Positions 25,510 to 35,120 of a stretch of 53,318 nt of DNA are shown here, piece by piece. The notes below the pieces were generated by a model. That model had not been told where the DNA came from and ran no database searches. It saw only the letters and a program-made list of their open reading frames with translations. Made by a program: the position numbers and the translations under genes. Origin of the DNA: an uncultured Lachnospiraceae bacterium (GTDB lineage Bacteria > Bacillota > Clostridia > Lachnospirales > Lachnospiraceae). The stretch's first letter is position 1; every line of letters starts with the position of its first letter. The DNA is taken from assembly GCA_944376425.1 (NCBI GenBank), contig CALWCS010000100.1, positions 1 through 53,318 of the forward strand. Direction: 5' to 3'.

Positions 25510-25939
25510 ATAAATTCCTCCCTCTGTGAATTGATATTAAAAATGAGATATTCTCATATTTTATTTGGCGATAATAAAGAGACAGATATCCTCTGATATT
25601 CTTATTTTATATCCTGCCATGTAATTTGAAAACCACCTTAAGAAGTAATAAAAATTTTTATTATGTTGAAAAAATAAAAGAAAATTCCTCAAAAAATTTA
25701 TGATAAATAAAGAAAAATTTTTTCTATATTTAAAAAATTAAAAAAATATAAGAAGTGATTAGAAAATTTTTAATATTTTATATGATAAAATAAAACAACA
25801 GCCAAGAAAAAGTAAGTGAATGGGCAAAAATAAGAAAGAGAGTAAGAGAAAAATATGGAATCTTTAAATTCTTTTTAAAAATAAAAGCAGAATCAACAGA
25901 CAGATTCATGCTTTTAGATGTAAGTTCAGGAAACGCTGC
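25510..25939. other. AT-rich intergenic region without a gene
   Basis: This stretch between divergent operons is very AT-rich and has no open frame of note. It holds the palindrome at 25543-25557, a perfect 18-nt palindrome TAATAAAAATTTTTATTA near 25647-25664, and many A/T runs. The A-tracts may be curved upstream DNA for the promoter at 25940. No RNA gene was recognised. Confidence 0.5.
25543..25557 (-). promoter_or_regulatory. Palindrome upstream of the ABC transporter pair, possible operator
   Basis: ATGAGA-TAT-TCTCAT is a 15-nt inverted repeat with 6-bp arms, 34 bp before the ATPase start. GntR (YtrA-type) repressors commonly bind such sites before ABC pairs, but no regulator gene is next to this one. 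I could not place a convincing promoter around it. Confidence 0.4.
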
Positions 25940-25968
25940 TTTACAATAAGATGGTGATCGAATATAAT
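25940..25968 (+). promoter_or_regulatory. Promoter of the carboxypeptidase operon
   Basis: TTTACA (25940-25945), a 17-nt spacer and a perfect TATAAT (25963-25968) make a strong vegetative promoter. The predicted leader is about 70 nt and ends in AGGAGGC before the ATG at 26045. Confidence 0.75.
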
Positions 25969-26044
25969 AAAATAAGCAGTTTTACCTTCCGTCGCAGCAA
26001 AAAATCTATCGTAATATCAATAGAAAAAACAGGAGGCAGATGGA

Positions 26045-27850
26045 ATGAAAAAGAAAAAATGGCTAAAGAAAACAGGGGTAATCCTGACCCTATTTAGTCT
26101 GTTACTGTCAACAGTCAATTTAAGCTATGCAGAGGAAGACAGCGGGGATGGATATGTACAGGAAGAAACCCAAGCTGAGACAATCGAAGCATATACCATA
26201 CCGATAGAATCCAATCATACGGAGAATTGGCCTGAAGGTCCTCAAATTGAGGCAGAAGCGGCAATTGTCATGGAATTGGAAACAGGTACCGTTCTGTATG
26301 CGAAAAACATCAAGGCAAAAGAATACCCTGCAAGTATCACAAAGCTGATGACAGTTCTGATTGCTCTTGAAAACGGAAATTTGGACGATACTGTAACGTT
26401 TTCACAGGAGGCAGTCTACAGCATAGAACCAGGAAGCAGCCATCTGGGAATCAGACCTGACGAACAGCTCAGTCTGAGACAATCTCTATTTGGCATTATG
26501 CTTGCTTCGGCAAACGATATTTCAAACGGTGTGGCTGAACACATTGGAGGAACGATTGATCACTTTGTGGAGATGATGAATCAGAAAGCTCAGGAACTGG
26601 GGTGTCTGAATACTCATTTTGTCAATGCACATGGACTTCATGATGATAATCATTATACCTGTGCATATGATATGGCACTCATTGCACAGGAGGTTTTTAA
26701 ATATCCTTCTTTTAGGACAATCACAAAGACAGTAGAATGCAGCTTTCCGCCAACAAATGTGGTAGATGAGACGCGTTATTTTATAAATAATCAACGAATG
26801 CTGTATGACGAGGAATTTAAATATGAAGGATGCATCGGAGGAAAAACAGGATTTACAGACCAAGCTTTAAACACATTGGTCACTTACGCTGAGAGAGATG
26901 GTACGGTTTTGATTAGTGTGATTCTGAAATTGAATGGGGCTTATAAAACATTTCAGGAATCAGCTCTTTTATTAGATTATGGATTTGACAACTTTGAAAA
27001 GAGGACTTTTTCGAATCAGGAGACAGATGAGACATTTTCTGCAATTGCCAATGCAAATACTTCCGAAGATATGGATATCCTGGCTTCTCTTGAAAACCAG
27101 TCTTTGGAGATGGACGACACTTCAACGGTTATGGTTCCAAAAGGAATTGATCTTGCAGATTTAAAGACAGAGATGACAAAAAACGATGACGATACGGGAA
27201 AATTGACATACCGTTACAACGGATGGCCAGTGGGAACTGTAAATTTGAGTTATCAGGAAATTCCGCAGACAGAATCTGATACTGCCGTACAGACAGAGAC
27301 GGAGTCGCCAGCAGTAGAGACAGAAGAGCGGGAAAATAGCTCAAGTATTTTCCAGGTCCTCAATACAGGAGTAAGCCAAATCACCAGTCTGATAGAAAAA
27401 GCGGATGATTATATTCTGAATCATAAAGTACTTTGTACGGTGATCTGTGTGATTCTACTGATTATCTTTATTCCGTTACTGATTTTGACATATTTCAGAG
27501 CAAGAAAACTGAGCAAGAGAAGAAAAGATATAGAATGGGAAAAGAAAGAAATTGCCCGAATTGAAAAAGAAATTGATGAAAAATCAACAGAGGAGATAGA
27601 GATGGAGCTGCGTGCCGCAATGAAAAAAGAAAGAGAGGCACAGGAAAAAGCAAAAAAAGCGATGGAAGAGTTAGAAGAGGCAAAAAGACAGATCAGCGAG
27701 ATTGAACAGAAAAAGGCTAAGATGGAGAATCAGCAGGAAGATGGAGAGGAAGAGGAAAAATGGGACAGTGACGATGCTGAAAAAAATGAGAAGGCACAAG
27801 AAACTGATTCAGAAGAAAGTCAGCAGGATCATGAGGAGGAAGAAGAATGA
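26045..27850 (+). CDS. D-alanyl-D-alanine carboxypeptidase (peptidase S11) with C-terminal membrane and coiled-coil extension
   Basis: A 601-residue penicillin-binding protein that trims the terminal D-Ala of peptidoglycan stem peptides. Residues 1-29 are a signal peptide ending SYAEE. The catalytic triad motifs are S97-I-T-K100, S155-A-N157 and K267-T-G269. The PBP5-like C-terminal beta domain follows to about residue 400, then a linker, a membrane helix at about 460-482 and a long charged coiled coil, ending in an acidic tail. Normal DacF proteins are about 390 residues, so the cytoplasmic helical tail of some 115 residues is an unusual addition. Its stop overlaps the next gene by 4 nt. Confidence 0.9.
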   Translation: MKKKKWLKKTGVILTLFSLLLSTVNLSYAEEDSGDGYVQEETQAETIEAYTIPIESNHTENWPEGPQIEAEAAIVMELETGTVLYAKNIKAKEYPASITKLMTVLIALENGNLDDTVTFSQEAVYSIEPGSSHLGIRPDEQLSLRQSLFGIMLASANDISNGVAEHIGGTIDHFVEMMNQKAQELGCLNTHFVNAHGLHDDNHYTCAYDMALIAQEVFKYPSFRTITKTVECSFPPTNVVDETRYFINNQRMLYDEEFKYEGCIGGKTGFTDQALNTLVTYAERDGTVLISVILKLNGAYKTFQESALLLDYGFDNFEKRTFSNQETDETFSAIANANTSEDMDILASLENQSLEMDDTSTVMVPKGIDLADLKTEMTKNDDDTGKLTYRYNGWPVGTVNLSYQEIPQTESDTAVQTETESPAVETEERENSSSIFQVLNTGVSQITSLIEKADDYILNHKVLCTVICVILLIIFIPLLILTYFRARKLSKRRKDIEWEKKEIARIEKEIDEKSTEEIEMELRAAMKKEREAQEKAKKAMEELEEAKRQISEIEQKKAKMENQQEDGEEEEKWDSDDAEKNEKAQETDSEESQQDHEEEEE

Positions 27851-28578
27851 ATTGGGTGTCGCCTATTAAGGACGAAGAGACGTTAGAACATTTCAAACAG
27901 AAGCTAAGAGAAGTGGATGACAAATATTATATTATGTTTGAAATCGGAGTGGGGACAGGGTTACAATTACAGGAAATTTTAAAATTCAAAAACAAAGACA
28001 TCCGGGGAAAGTCCAGTATAGAGGCTTATATTGGGACAAAGAACATCAAAAAAGTGTTTGAAATTCCAAAAGAGCTTCAAAAAATTATTCTAGATTATAC
28101 AGAAGGAAAAGATCCGGAAGATTATCTGATTATCGGTCATGCGGGGTCAAAGACCCCGCTTTCAAGAGAACAAGCATATCGTGTCTTTAAAAATGCGGGG
28201 AAAGAGATTGGATTAAACTCGGTCGGTGCCCAGACGATGAGAAAGACTTTTGCATGGAAGTATTATAAAGCAACTAATGACATCTATTATCTGCAAAAAC
28301 TTTTAAATCATGCCTCTCCTTCTATTACATACCGCTACATTGGAGAAAGACCGGATGTGGATATTGTTCTGAAAAAAATGACTGCGGAAGAAAATGAGAG
28401 AAGCCGATATCTTTTATACAAAGATAACAACGGAAAGAAACGGATTCAAAAACTGAGAGAATTGCTGGATGAAATTGAAAAAGAAATGGACAATCCAACA
28501 AACAACGACGCTTACTATGGAAGAGTTGACTGTCTGTTGACAGAGTGGGAGAATTTAGCAGAGAATTTTAAAGAATAA
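27847..28578 (+). CDS. Tyrosine-recombinase-like protein with altered catalytic residues
   Basis: A 243-residue protein with only the catalytic domain of phage-integrase-type recombinases and no N-terminal core-binding domain. The usual first Arg is Gln40 (GTGLQLQEIL instead of GTGLRxxEL). The HxxR box reads Q129-T-M-R132, so the His is lost. R132, the KLLNHASPSITYRY segment with His155, and Tyr164 remain. A C-terminal helical extension (about residues 175-243) is present. It is translationally coupled to the carboxypeptidase gene (ATGA) and has no attachment sites or phage genes around it. This looks like a domesticated, probably inactive, DNA-binding relative rather than a mobile element. 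Confidence 0.75.
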   Translation: MNWVSPIKDEETLEHFKQKLREVDDKYYIMFEIGVGTGLQLQEILKFKNKDIRGKSSIEAYIGTKNIKKVFEIPKELQKIILDYTEGKDPEDYLIIGHAGSKTPLSREQAYRVFKNAGKEIGLNSVGAQTMRKTFAWKYYKATNDIYYLQKLLNHASPSITYRYIGERPDVDIVLKKMTAEENERSRYLLYKDNNGKKRIQKLRELLDEIEKEMDNPTNNDAYYGRVDCLLTEWENLAENFKE

Positions 28579-28660
28579 GATTCAGATTCTTGCTGCCAAT
28601 AGAGAATTAATGAAATAATAGGCAATTTACGATATGTATTTACATCATAAATAATAAAAG

Positions 28661-28716
28661 ACAGATACTTTTAAATTCGGGCAGGAAAAATGCCAGATAA
28701 AAGTATCTGTTTTTAT
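28661..28716. terminator. Bidirectional terminator between convergent genes
   Basis: ACAGATACTTTTA (28661-28673) pairs with TAAAAGTATCTGT (28698-28710) around a 24-nt loop, followed by TTTTTA on the plus strand and a T-rich run on the minus strand. It serves the carboxypeptidase operon and the exonuclease gene. Confidence 0.85.
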
Positions 28717-28779
28717 GTTTCAAGAATCAGCTTTCTATTGCATTTCAAACCAATATTAAAAAAGAGTATCAATAAAATG

Positions 28780-29760
28780 TTATACGGAATGAAATTTATG
28801 AGTGACCATCGTCTCTTCCCTCCGTTTTAAACGCTTTTTCTCACGGATGGTACGCTGCATCTCACTAATCTTGCAGGCATTTTCAGAGCTGATTTGCTTT
28901 ACTGTCCGGATGCAGAAAATTTTACCGTTTTCTGATTTTTTAAAACGAATTTTTCCTCTTAAATACCCATGTTCTTTACAGCGTGAAAGACAGTAATAAC
29001 TCTTAGAAGAACCTACAAACCACGGAATTTCCTGAACTGTATTTTGATGACAGAGATAGCAAGGTATTTGAGTCAGACTGCGGTTTTGCATAGCGGCAAT
29101 CCGGTTATCAAATTCAGCAGAAATATATTTAGAGTATGTTTCATAAATGACATAGATTTCTTCACCCGACTTTTTTGGATGCTGGTAATAGTCTATGGAA
29201 TAATTTTTTAAAATATCTCTTTTTCTGATATGCTTCATAATCATCCCTGTATAGTAGGCATCTGACAGAGCATCATGAAAATGCTGATCTTTTGGAATTC
29301 CCAGATAGTCAACGGCGAACTCCAAATTTCGCCGCTTCTTTCTATCTTCATAAACGATACTGAAGATTTTTTGGATATCATAAAAAAAGAGAGGGAATGA
29401 AAACGGAGATTTCATACCGTGATACTTTAAATTCCGCTGTAATTCAGTTAAGTCAGAAGGTCCCCATGTACAGAAATAGGAATAAGGACCGCACCAGGAA
29501 AAGAAATCTTTTGCAACTTGTGGAAATTCTCTTGCATTTTGATAATCTTCAGGGGCAAGTTGAAGAATTTCCTGAATTTTATAATGAATTTCCGGATAGA
29601 CAACAGGGCGGATTCGTTCGCAGAACTGATCGATAAGGTTCAAATCACGATCCAGTTTGACAGCGCCGATCTGAAGAATTTCAAAAGGAATCTGAAGTGT
29701 TTCCTGCTCTTTTCCGTCTGGAGACTGATTCCATTCCAGATCTAAAACAATATAGTTCAT
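28780..29760 (-). CDS. DEDDh 3'-5' exonuclease (KapD/ExoX-like)
   Basis: A 326-residue protein whose first 190 residues form a DnaQ-type exonuclease domain. The ExoI motif is VLDLEW with D7 and E9. A later Asp lies in the middle region, and HFHDALSDA is the ExoIII HxxxxD motif. It resembles KapD, reported as an inhibitor of the KinA sporulation pathway in Bacillus. The remaining 130 residues carry a CYLCHQNTV pair of cysteines and a CRTVK-like basic end, possibly a small zinc-binding domain. The frame extends upstream to 29886, but ATG 29760 opens directly on the exonuclease fold with a weak GGGTGAT ribosome site. The substrate, RNA or DNA, is unknown. Confidence 0.83.
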   Translation of the reverse strand: MNYIVLDLEWNQSPDGKEQETLQIPFEILQIGAVKLDRDLNLIDQFCERIRPVVYPEIHYKIQEILQLAPEDYQNAREFPQVAKDFFSWCGPYSYFCTWGPSDLTELQRNLKYHGMKSPFSFPLFFYDIQKIFSIVYEDRKKRRNLEFAVDYLGIPKDQHFHDALSDAYYTGMIMKHIRKRDILKNYSIDYYQHPKKSGEEIYVIYETYSKYISAEFDNRIAAMQNRSLTQIPCYLCHQNTVQEIPWFVGSSKSYYCLSRCKEHGYLRGKIRFKKSENGKIFCIRTVKQISSENACKISEMQRTIREKKRLKRREETMVTHKFHSV

Positions 29761-30060
29761 AGTATCACCCGTGTATGAGTATACACAGTTTCTAACAAAA
29801 ATACAAGGTTCTTCGTCAACATGTCTATGAAAACAGGAAAAAATATACAAAATACCGTAAGAACAAAGAAAAAAAGAAAAAGACAAGAAAGAACATACAA
29901 GGTTTTGGAAAATCTTTGTATATTTATGGTATAGAATCCGAAAAAATTTTCGATTATACTAAAGACCAGACGTGTTAAGAGGGTAGAAAATAATGTCAAT
30001 TCAAAGCGGCAGAACAAAAATTGACTTATAAAAAACGAGGATTTTGGGAGGAAAAGGATT
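29761..30060. other. Divergent intergenic region, 300 bp
   Basis: No gene is seen. On the plus strand TTGGAA (29905-29910) and an extended TGG-TATAGA (29930-29935) with a 19-nt spacer could be the promoter for the MsmX-like gene. The leader has an AT-rich hairpin-forming stretch near 29941-29955. A GGGAGGAAAAGG ribosome site lies directly before 30061. Confidence 0.35.
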
Positions 30061-31173
30061 ATGGCAAGTTTATCATTACAGCATATTACAAAAACTTATC
30101 CAAATGGATTTGAAGCTGTAAAAGATGTCAGTCTTGAAATTGAAGACAAGGAATTTATCGTTTTTGCAGGACCTTTAGGATGTGGAAAATCTACAGTACT
30201 GCGTATGATCGCAGGATTAGAGGAAATCTCCGCAGGTGTGATAAAAATCGGAGATACCGTAGTCAACGATACAGAAACAAAAGACAGAGATGTCGCAATG
30301 ATATTCCAAAATTATAAACTGTATCCTGACATGACTGTCTATGAAAATCTGGAATTTGGGCTGAAGATGCAAAATATACCGCAGGAATTGATTGACCAGA
30401 GAATTAAAGAGACGGTCAAGATTTTAAAACTGGAAACATTGATGGACTGTAAACCTCAGGATTTATCGGAAGGACAAAGACATCGTGTTGCGGTAGGACG
30501 TGCTATTGTTCGTTATCCAAAAGTATTTTTGATGGATGAACCACTTTTACATCTGGAAAAAAAGCTAGGAGATACAGTGCGTAGCGAAATTTTAAAGATG
30601 CATCGAAAACTGGATACCACTACGATCTATGTGACAAGCGATCAGGAAGAAGCGATGTCGCTGGGAAGCAAAATTGTAGTAATGCAAGACGGAATGATTC
30701 AGCAGATAGGGACTCCGGAAGATTTATACCGTAAACCATGCAATCTGTTTGTCGCAGGCTTTATCGGTTCACCGCAGATGAATTTTCTGGACGTGCAGGC
30801 AGAATCCGGTCAAGAAGGAACGAAGCTTCAAATGGAAAATGGAACGATAAAACTGCCGCAGCAAAAAGCAAAAAAAGTTTTGAATGAAGAATATAACGGA
30901 AAAAATATTATACTGGGAATACGTCCGGAAGATGTTCATATTTGTACAGAACCGACTTCGTCAGAGGAAGACAATGTGATAGAAGTTACTGTAGTATCGT
31001 GTGAAATGGTCAAGACAGAGGGATATCTGAAAATGGAAACAGAAGGATTTGAGATCATCGTAAAAAATGATACTCCGATTAGGATAGAAAAAGGAGACAG
31101 GATAAAACTTTTTTTGGATATGGAAAAAGCTCATCTGTTTGATAAAGAAACAGGGGTGTGTATTTCTAATTGA
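30061..31173 (+). CDS. UgpC/MsmX-like sugar ABC transporter ATPase with altered signature, D-loop and H-loop
   Basis: A 370-residue protein with the layout of MsmX/UgpC ATPases, which energise several sugar importers: an N-terminal ATPase (1-235) and C-terminal OB-fold regulatory repeats (about 236-370). Walker A GPLGCGKST with K43, the FQNYKLYPDMTVYENL Q-loop and Walker B LMDEP with E160 are kept. However, the signature is LSEGQ (E137 for G), the D-loop reads LHLE at 163-166 instead of SNLD, and the switch His is Ser193 (YVTSDQ for YVTHDQ). Loss of the switch His usually abolishes hydrolysis. No permease genes are adjacent. It may be a low-activity or regulatory paralogue. It ends with a terminator at 31226-31269. 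Confidence 0.85.
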   Translation: MASLSLQHITKTYPNGFEAVKDVSLEIEDKEFIVFAGPLGCGKSTVLRMIAGLEEISAGVIKIGDTVVNDTETKDRDVAMIFQNYKLYPDMTVYENLEFGLKMQNIPQELIDQRIKETVKILKLETLMDCKPQDLSEGQRHRVAVGRAIVRYPKVFLMDEPLLHLEKKLGDTVRSEILKMHRKLDTTTIYVTSDQEEAMSLGSKIVVMQDGMIQQIGTPEDLYRKPCNLFVAGFIGSPQMNFLDVQAESGQEGTKLQMENGTIKLPQQKAKKVLNEEYNGKNIILGIRPEDVHICTEPTSSEEDNVIEVTVVSCEMVKTEGYLKMETEGFEIIVKNDTPIRIEKGDRIKLFLDMEKAHLFDKETGVCISN

Positions 31174-31225
31174 CAGATAATGAAGAAAAGCAATCGAAAC
31201 GACAGTTGATGAAAGATTGAAATAT

Positions 31226-31269
31226 AAAAAGAGTGAGCAATATAAGATAATATCGCTTACTCTTTTTTT
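31226..31269 (+). terminator. Terminator after the MsmX-like gene
   Basis: AAAAAGAGTGAGC pairs with GCTTACTCTTTTT (one G-T pair) around a 16-nt AT-rich loop, followed by a T-run. It separates the ATPase gene from the regulator gene. Confidence 0.85.
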
Positions 31270-31282
31270 AGCAGAATCTTTC

Positions 31283-31311
31283 TTGCGTTTTTTTCTGTTT
31301 TGTTTTATCAT
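31283..31311 (+). promoter_or_regulatory. Possible promoter of the CdaR-type regulator gene
   Basis: TTGCGT (31283-31288), a 17-nt spacer and TATCAT (31306-31311). Four and five of six bases match consensus. It lies after the terminator and gives a leader of about 107 nt. Confidence 0.4.
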
Positions 31312-31424
31312 TAGGAACAAGAATGTCACTAACGTTCATCAGGATGGGAACAAAGACTGTAAAATTGAAAAGATAAAAAAGAAAGAAAAGGTATTAGGAA
31401 AAGGAAAGAAGAGGAAGTGAACAA

Positions 31425-32507
31425 ATGATTTCTAGCCAAGTTTTACAGACAGCAATTGATGAATTGAGAACGATCACACGGATTGATCTTTGTGTGATGG
31501 ATTTGGAGGGAAGAACGATTGCCGCAACTTTTTCAGATATAGAGATACCAGCACAGACAGTTCGCAGCTTTGCAGATTCTGTAGCCGACAGCCAGGTGAT
31601 TCAAGGGTATCATTTCTTTAAGATATTAGATGAACGTGCTCTGGAATATATTTTGATTGCCAGAGGTGCGAGCGAAGATGTCTATATGATTGGAAAAGTG
31701 GCAGTCAGTGAGATTCAGAATCTGATTGTCGCTTATAAAGAAAGATTTGATAAAAATAATTTCATTCAAAATTTACTGCTTGATAATTTATTGCTTGTAG
31801 ATATCTATAACCGTGCGAAAAAACTCCATATAGACGTAGATGCACGCCGTATTGTTTTTATTATTGAAACAAAATACGAAAAAGACAATGCAGCCATGGA
31901 AACAGTCAAAAGTCTGTTCACGATAAAGTCAAGAGATTTTATTACTGCAGTAGATGAGAGAAGCATCATCCTAGTCAAGGAAGTAAAAGAAGGGGAAGAT
32001 TATCCTCAGATGGAAGAAACGGCAAAGATCCTTCTGGATATGTTAAATACAGAGGCAATGTCGAGTGTTAAGATTGCTTATGGAACGATAGTTGGAACTT
32101 TAAAACAGGTATCCAAGTCTTACAAAGAAGCGAAAATGGCCTTGGATGTAGGAAAGATCTTTTATTCCGAAAAAAATATCGTTGCATATAATATGCTCGG
32201 AATAGGACGCTTGATTTATCAGCTTCCGATTCCTCTGTGTAAAATGTTCATGACAGAAATTTTTGGAGATCATATGCCAGATACATTCGATGATGAAACT
32301 CTTACGACGATCAACAAGTTTTTTGAGAATAATCTGAATGTCTCAGAGACATCGAGACAGCTCTATGTACATCGTAATACTTTAGTGTATCGCTTGGAAA
32401 AACTACAAAAAAATACAGGTCTGGATATCAGAGTATTTGACGATGCACTGACGTTTAAGATTGCGCTGATGGTAGTAAGTTATATGAAATATATGGAAGA
32501 ACAATAA
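31425..32507 (+). CDS. CdaR/PucR-type transcriptional regulator
   Basis: A 360-residue regulator. Residues 1-115 resemble the putative diacid-recognition domain of CdaR proteins (IDLCVMDLEGRTIA, GYHFFKILDERALEYILIARG). Residues 130-270 are a GGDEF-like linker domain. The PucR-type helix-turn-helix is at the C-terminus: FFENNLNVSETSRQLYVHRN and TLVYRLEKLQ. In related bacteria such regulators often sit near MsmX-type ATPases or carbohydrate genes. It starts 82 bp before the hydratase gene, which it may regulate, or it may respond to a sugar acid. The inducer is unknown. The ribosome site is GAGGAAG. Confidence 0.85.
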   Translation: MISSQVLQTAIDELRTITRIDLCVMDLEGRTIAATFSDIEIPAQTVRSFADSVADSQVIQGYHFFKILDERALEYILIARGASEDVYMIGKVAVSEIQNLIVAYKERFDKNNFIQNLLLDNLLLVDIYNRAKKLHIDVDARRIVFIIETKYEKDNAAMETVKSLFTIKSRDFITAVDERSIILVKEVKEGEDYPQMEETAKILLDMLNTEAMSSVKIAYGTIVGTLKQVSKSYKEAKMALDVGKIFYSEKNIVAYNMLGIGRLIYQLPIPLCKMFMTEIFGDHMPDTFDDETLTTINKFFENNLNVSETSRQLYVHRNTLVYRLEKLQKNTGLDIRVFDDALTFKIALMVVSYMKYMEEQ

Positions 32508-32589
32508 AAACAAATACAGGGTAAAGAGGCAGACCGGAAAAACAGCTCTGCTTTCTCAGATATAAAAAATAAAATCAGGAGGGAAAACA

Positions 32590-34878
32590 ATGGTAAAATT
32601 GTATGATAATGGTGTCTATCTGTTAAATGGCACGGATATCGTAGAAGACAATCAGGAAGTGACATCTGTTTTAAAAAGTAAACTTGGAGATAATATTCCA
32701 AAAAAAGAAGAAGCTAAGAAAAATACAATGGCTTACCGTATTTTGGAGGCTCACAATACCTCTGGAAATATGGAAAAACTTCAGATTAAATTTGACAAGC
32801 TCACTTCTCACGATATTACATTTGTAGGAATTATTCAGACGGCAAGAGCATCAGGTCTTGAAAAATTTCCGGTTCCTTATGTTTTGACAAACTGCCATAA
32901 TAGTCTATGTGCAGTCGGCGGAACAATCAATGAAGACGATCATATGTTTGGACTATCATGTGCAAAAAAATACGGTGGAGTCTATGTTCCGCCTCATCAG
33001 GCAGTGATTCATCAATTTGCCAGAGAAATGCTTGCAGGCGGAGGCAAAATGATTTTAGGATCCGATTCTCATACAAGATATGGGGCATTGGGAACGATGG
33101 CAATGGGAGAGGGAGGACCAGAACTGGTAAAACAGTTGCTCTCAAAAACATATGACATCAATATGCCGGAAGTAATCGCTATTTATTTAGAAGGAAGCCC
33201 GATTCCAGGAGTAGGACCTCAAGATGTGGCACTTGCCATTATCGGAGCCGTTTTTGCAAACGGATATGTTAATAACAAAGTAATGGAATTTGTCGGACCA
33301 GGAGTAAAGAATTTAAGTGCCGATTTCCGTATTGGAATTGATGTTATGACGACAGAGACGACATGTCTGTCTTCCATTTGGCTTACAGATGATACCATTA
33401 AAGAATTTTATGAAATTCACGGCAGAAGTGAGGATTATGCACAGCTGAATCCTGGAGCAGTATCTTACTATGCAGGAATGGTTCGCGTAGATTTAAGTCA
33501 GATAAGACCGATGATTGCAATGCCATTCCATCCAAGCAATACGTATACCATTGAAGAACTGAACAAGAATCTGATGGATATCCTCGATGATGTGGAAAAG
33601 AAAGCACTTGTCAGTCTGGATGGAGCTGTAAACTTTACATTAAAAGATAAAGTGCGCAATGGAAAATTATATGTAGATCAGGGAATTATCGCAGGATGTG
33701 CAGGCGGCGGATTTGAAAATATCTGCGATGCAGCTGATATCCTAAAAGGAGCAAGTATCGGAGCCGATGAATTTACGTTGAGCATCTATCCGGCAAGTAC
33801 TCCGATCTATATGGAACTTGCGAAAAACGGCAAGCTTGCTGATTTAATCGAGACGGGTGCAATTGTAAAGACAGCATTCTGCGGACCGTGCTTTGGCGCA
33901 GGCGATACGCCGGCAAATAATGCATTTAGTATCCGGCATTCAACGAGAAACTTCCCAAATAGAGAGGGATCGAAACTTCAGAGCGGACAGATCGCATCGG
34001 TTGCTTTGATGGATGCTCGTTCTATTGCAGCGACAGCTGTAAATAAAGGATATTTGACAGCAGCAACAGACATTGATGCAAATTATACAAAACCGAAATA
34101 TTTCTTCGATAAGACAATCTATGCAAACCGTGTCTTTGATAGCAAAGGAATTGCAGATCCTTCTGTGAAAATCAAATTTGGACCAAACATTAAAGATTGG
34201 CCTCCAATGGTTGCATTGACAGATCATTTAATTTTAAAAGTTGTTTCTGAGATTCATGATCCTGTCACAACAACAGATGAGCTGATTCCTTCAGGGGAGA
34301 CTTCTTCCTACCGTTCCAACCCAATTGGACTTGCAGAATTTACGTTATCCAGAAAAGATCCGGCGTATGTTGGGCTTGCAAAAGAAGTGCAAAGAGCAGA
34401 AAAGGCAAGAGAAGCAGGAGAAGATCCGACAAAAGAGCTGGAAGCTTTGAAATCTGTAATGGAGACAATTAAGACAGTATGCAAAGAAGCAGATTTTGAA
34501 AATACCGGAATTGGAAGTACGATATTTGCAGTAAAACCAGGCGATGGATCTGCGCGTGAACAGGCAGCTTCCTGTCAGAAAGTACTCGGAGGATGGGCAA
34601 ATATTGCAAACAGCTATGCGACAAAGAGATATCGTTCCAATTTGATTAACTGGGGAATGCTTCCATTCCTGATCAAGGAAGGTGAACTGCCGTTTAAAAA
34701 TGGAGATTATTTGTTTGTTCCCGATATTCGAAAAGCTGTAGAAGAGAAATTGACGGAAATCAAGGCATATGTAATCGGAGAAGAAGCAAAAGAATTTACA
34801 TTGAAAATGGGAGAATTGACAGACGATGAGAGAACAATTATTCTCAAAGGATGTCTGATTAATTATTATAGAGGATAA
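32590..34878 (+). CDS. Aconitase-family hydratase (4Fe-4S)
   Basis: A 762-residue dehydratase of the aconitase superfamily. [14 protein letters not shown] near residue 160 is the substrate-binding segment. The cluster ligands are C370 in [14 protein letters not shown] and the C431-G-P-C434 pair in [12 protein letters not shown]. NRNFxxREG appears as [11 protein letters not shown], and the C-terminal swivel domain ends with [12 protein letters not shown] and INWGMLPF. It is closer in motif style to YbhJ-like hydratases than to AcnA (no SCTNS). No citrate synthase or isocitrate dehydrogenase genes are next to it, so the substrate could be aconitate or a related hydroxy acid. AGGAGGG precedes the ATG. 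A terminator follows at 34921. Confidence 0.87.
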   Translation: MVKLYDNGVYLLNGTDIVEDNQEVTSVLKSKLGDNIPKKEEAKKNTMAYRILEAHNTSGNMEKLQIKFDKLTSHDITFVGIIQTARASGLEKFPVPYVLTNCHNSLCAVGGTINEDDHMFGLSCAKKYGGVYVPPHQAVIHQFAREMLAGGGKMILGSDSHTRYGALGTMAMGEGGPELVKQLLSKTYDINMPEVIAIYLEGSPIPGVGPQDVALAIIGAVFANGYVNNKVMEFVGPGVKNLSADFRIGIDVMTTETTCLSSIWLTDDTIKEFYEIHGRSEDYAQLNPGAVSYYAGMVRVDLSQIRPMIAMPFHPSNTYTIEELNKNLMDILDDVEKKALVSLDGAVNFTLKDKVRNGKLYVDQGIIAGCAGGGFENICDAADILKGASIGADEFTLSIYPASTPIYMELAKNGKLADLIETGAIVKTAFCGPCFGAGDTPANNAFSIRHSTRNFPNREGSKLQSGQIASVALMDARSIAATAVNKGYLTAATDIDANYTKPKYFFDKTIYANRVFDSKGIADPSVKIKFGPNIKDWPPMVALTDHLILKVVSEIHDPVTTTDELIPSGETSSYRSNPIGLAEFTLSRKDPAYVGLAKEVQRAEKAREAGEDPTKELEALKSVMETIKTVCKEADFENTGIGSTIFAVKPGDGSAREQAASCQKVLGGWANIANSYATKRYRSNLINWGMLPFLIKEGELPFKNGDYLFVPDIRKAVEEKLTEIKAYVIGEEAKEFTLKMGELTDDERTIILKGCLINYYRG

Positions 34879-34920
34879 AAGAAAACGAACATTGAAACAT
34901 TGAGGAATAACAGATAAGAG

Positions 34921-34989
34921 AAAAAGAGGGATTGCAAAAGTCAGAAAAATCTTTTCATAGAAACAGACTTTTGCGATACCTCCTTTTTG
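34921..34989 (+). terminator. Terminator after the hydratase gene
   Basis: An imperfect long stem, AAAAAGAGGGATTGCAAAAG (from 34921) against CTTTTGCGATACCTCCTTTTT, with a 27-nt loop region and a final T-run. Confidence 0.75.
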
Positions 34990-35057
34990 ATTGAATTTAG
35001 AACGGTATTTAGAATTTATTTGAAAAAATATCATGAATGTTTTACAAAAAATGAAAA

Positions 35058-35086
35058 TTGCATATCTCTTATATAGATGTTAAAAT
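35058..35086 (+). promoter_or_regulatory. Promoter of the LytTR/GHKL operon
   Basis: TTGCAT (35058-35063), 17 nt, TAAAAT (35081-35086). The start of transcription would be about 28 nt before the ATG at 35121, which follows GAGGAGGC. Confidence 0.6.
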
Positions 35087-35120
35087 AAGAAAAAATTATT
35101 GTAATATGAGGAGGCTAATT

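Noticed and set aside
27847..28578. Integrase as sign of a prophage or integrative element
   Set aside because: Key catalytic residues are changed, the N-terminal domain is missing, it is coupled to a housekeeping-type gene, and no attachment repeats or phage genes are near.
31217..31420. Plus-strand 67-codon frame between the MsmX-like and CdaR genes
   Set aside because: It runs through the terminator stem at 31226-31269 and has no ribosome site.
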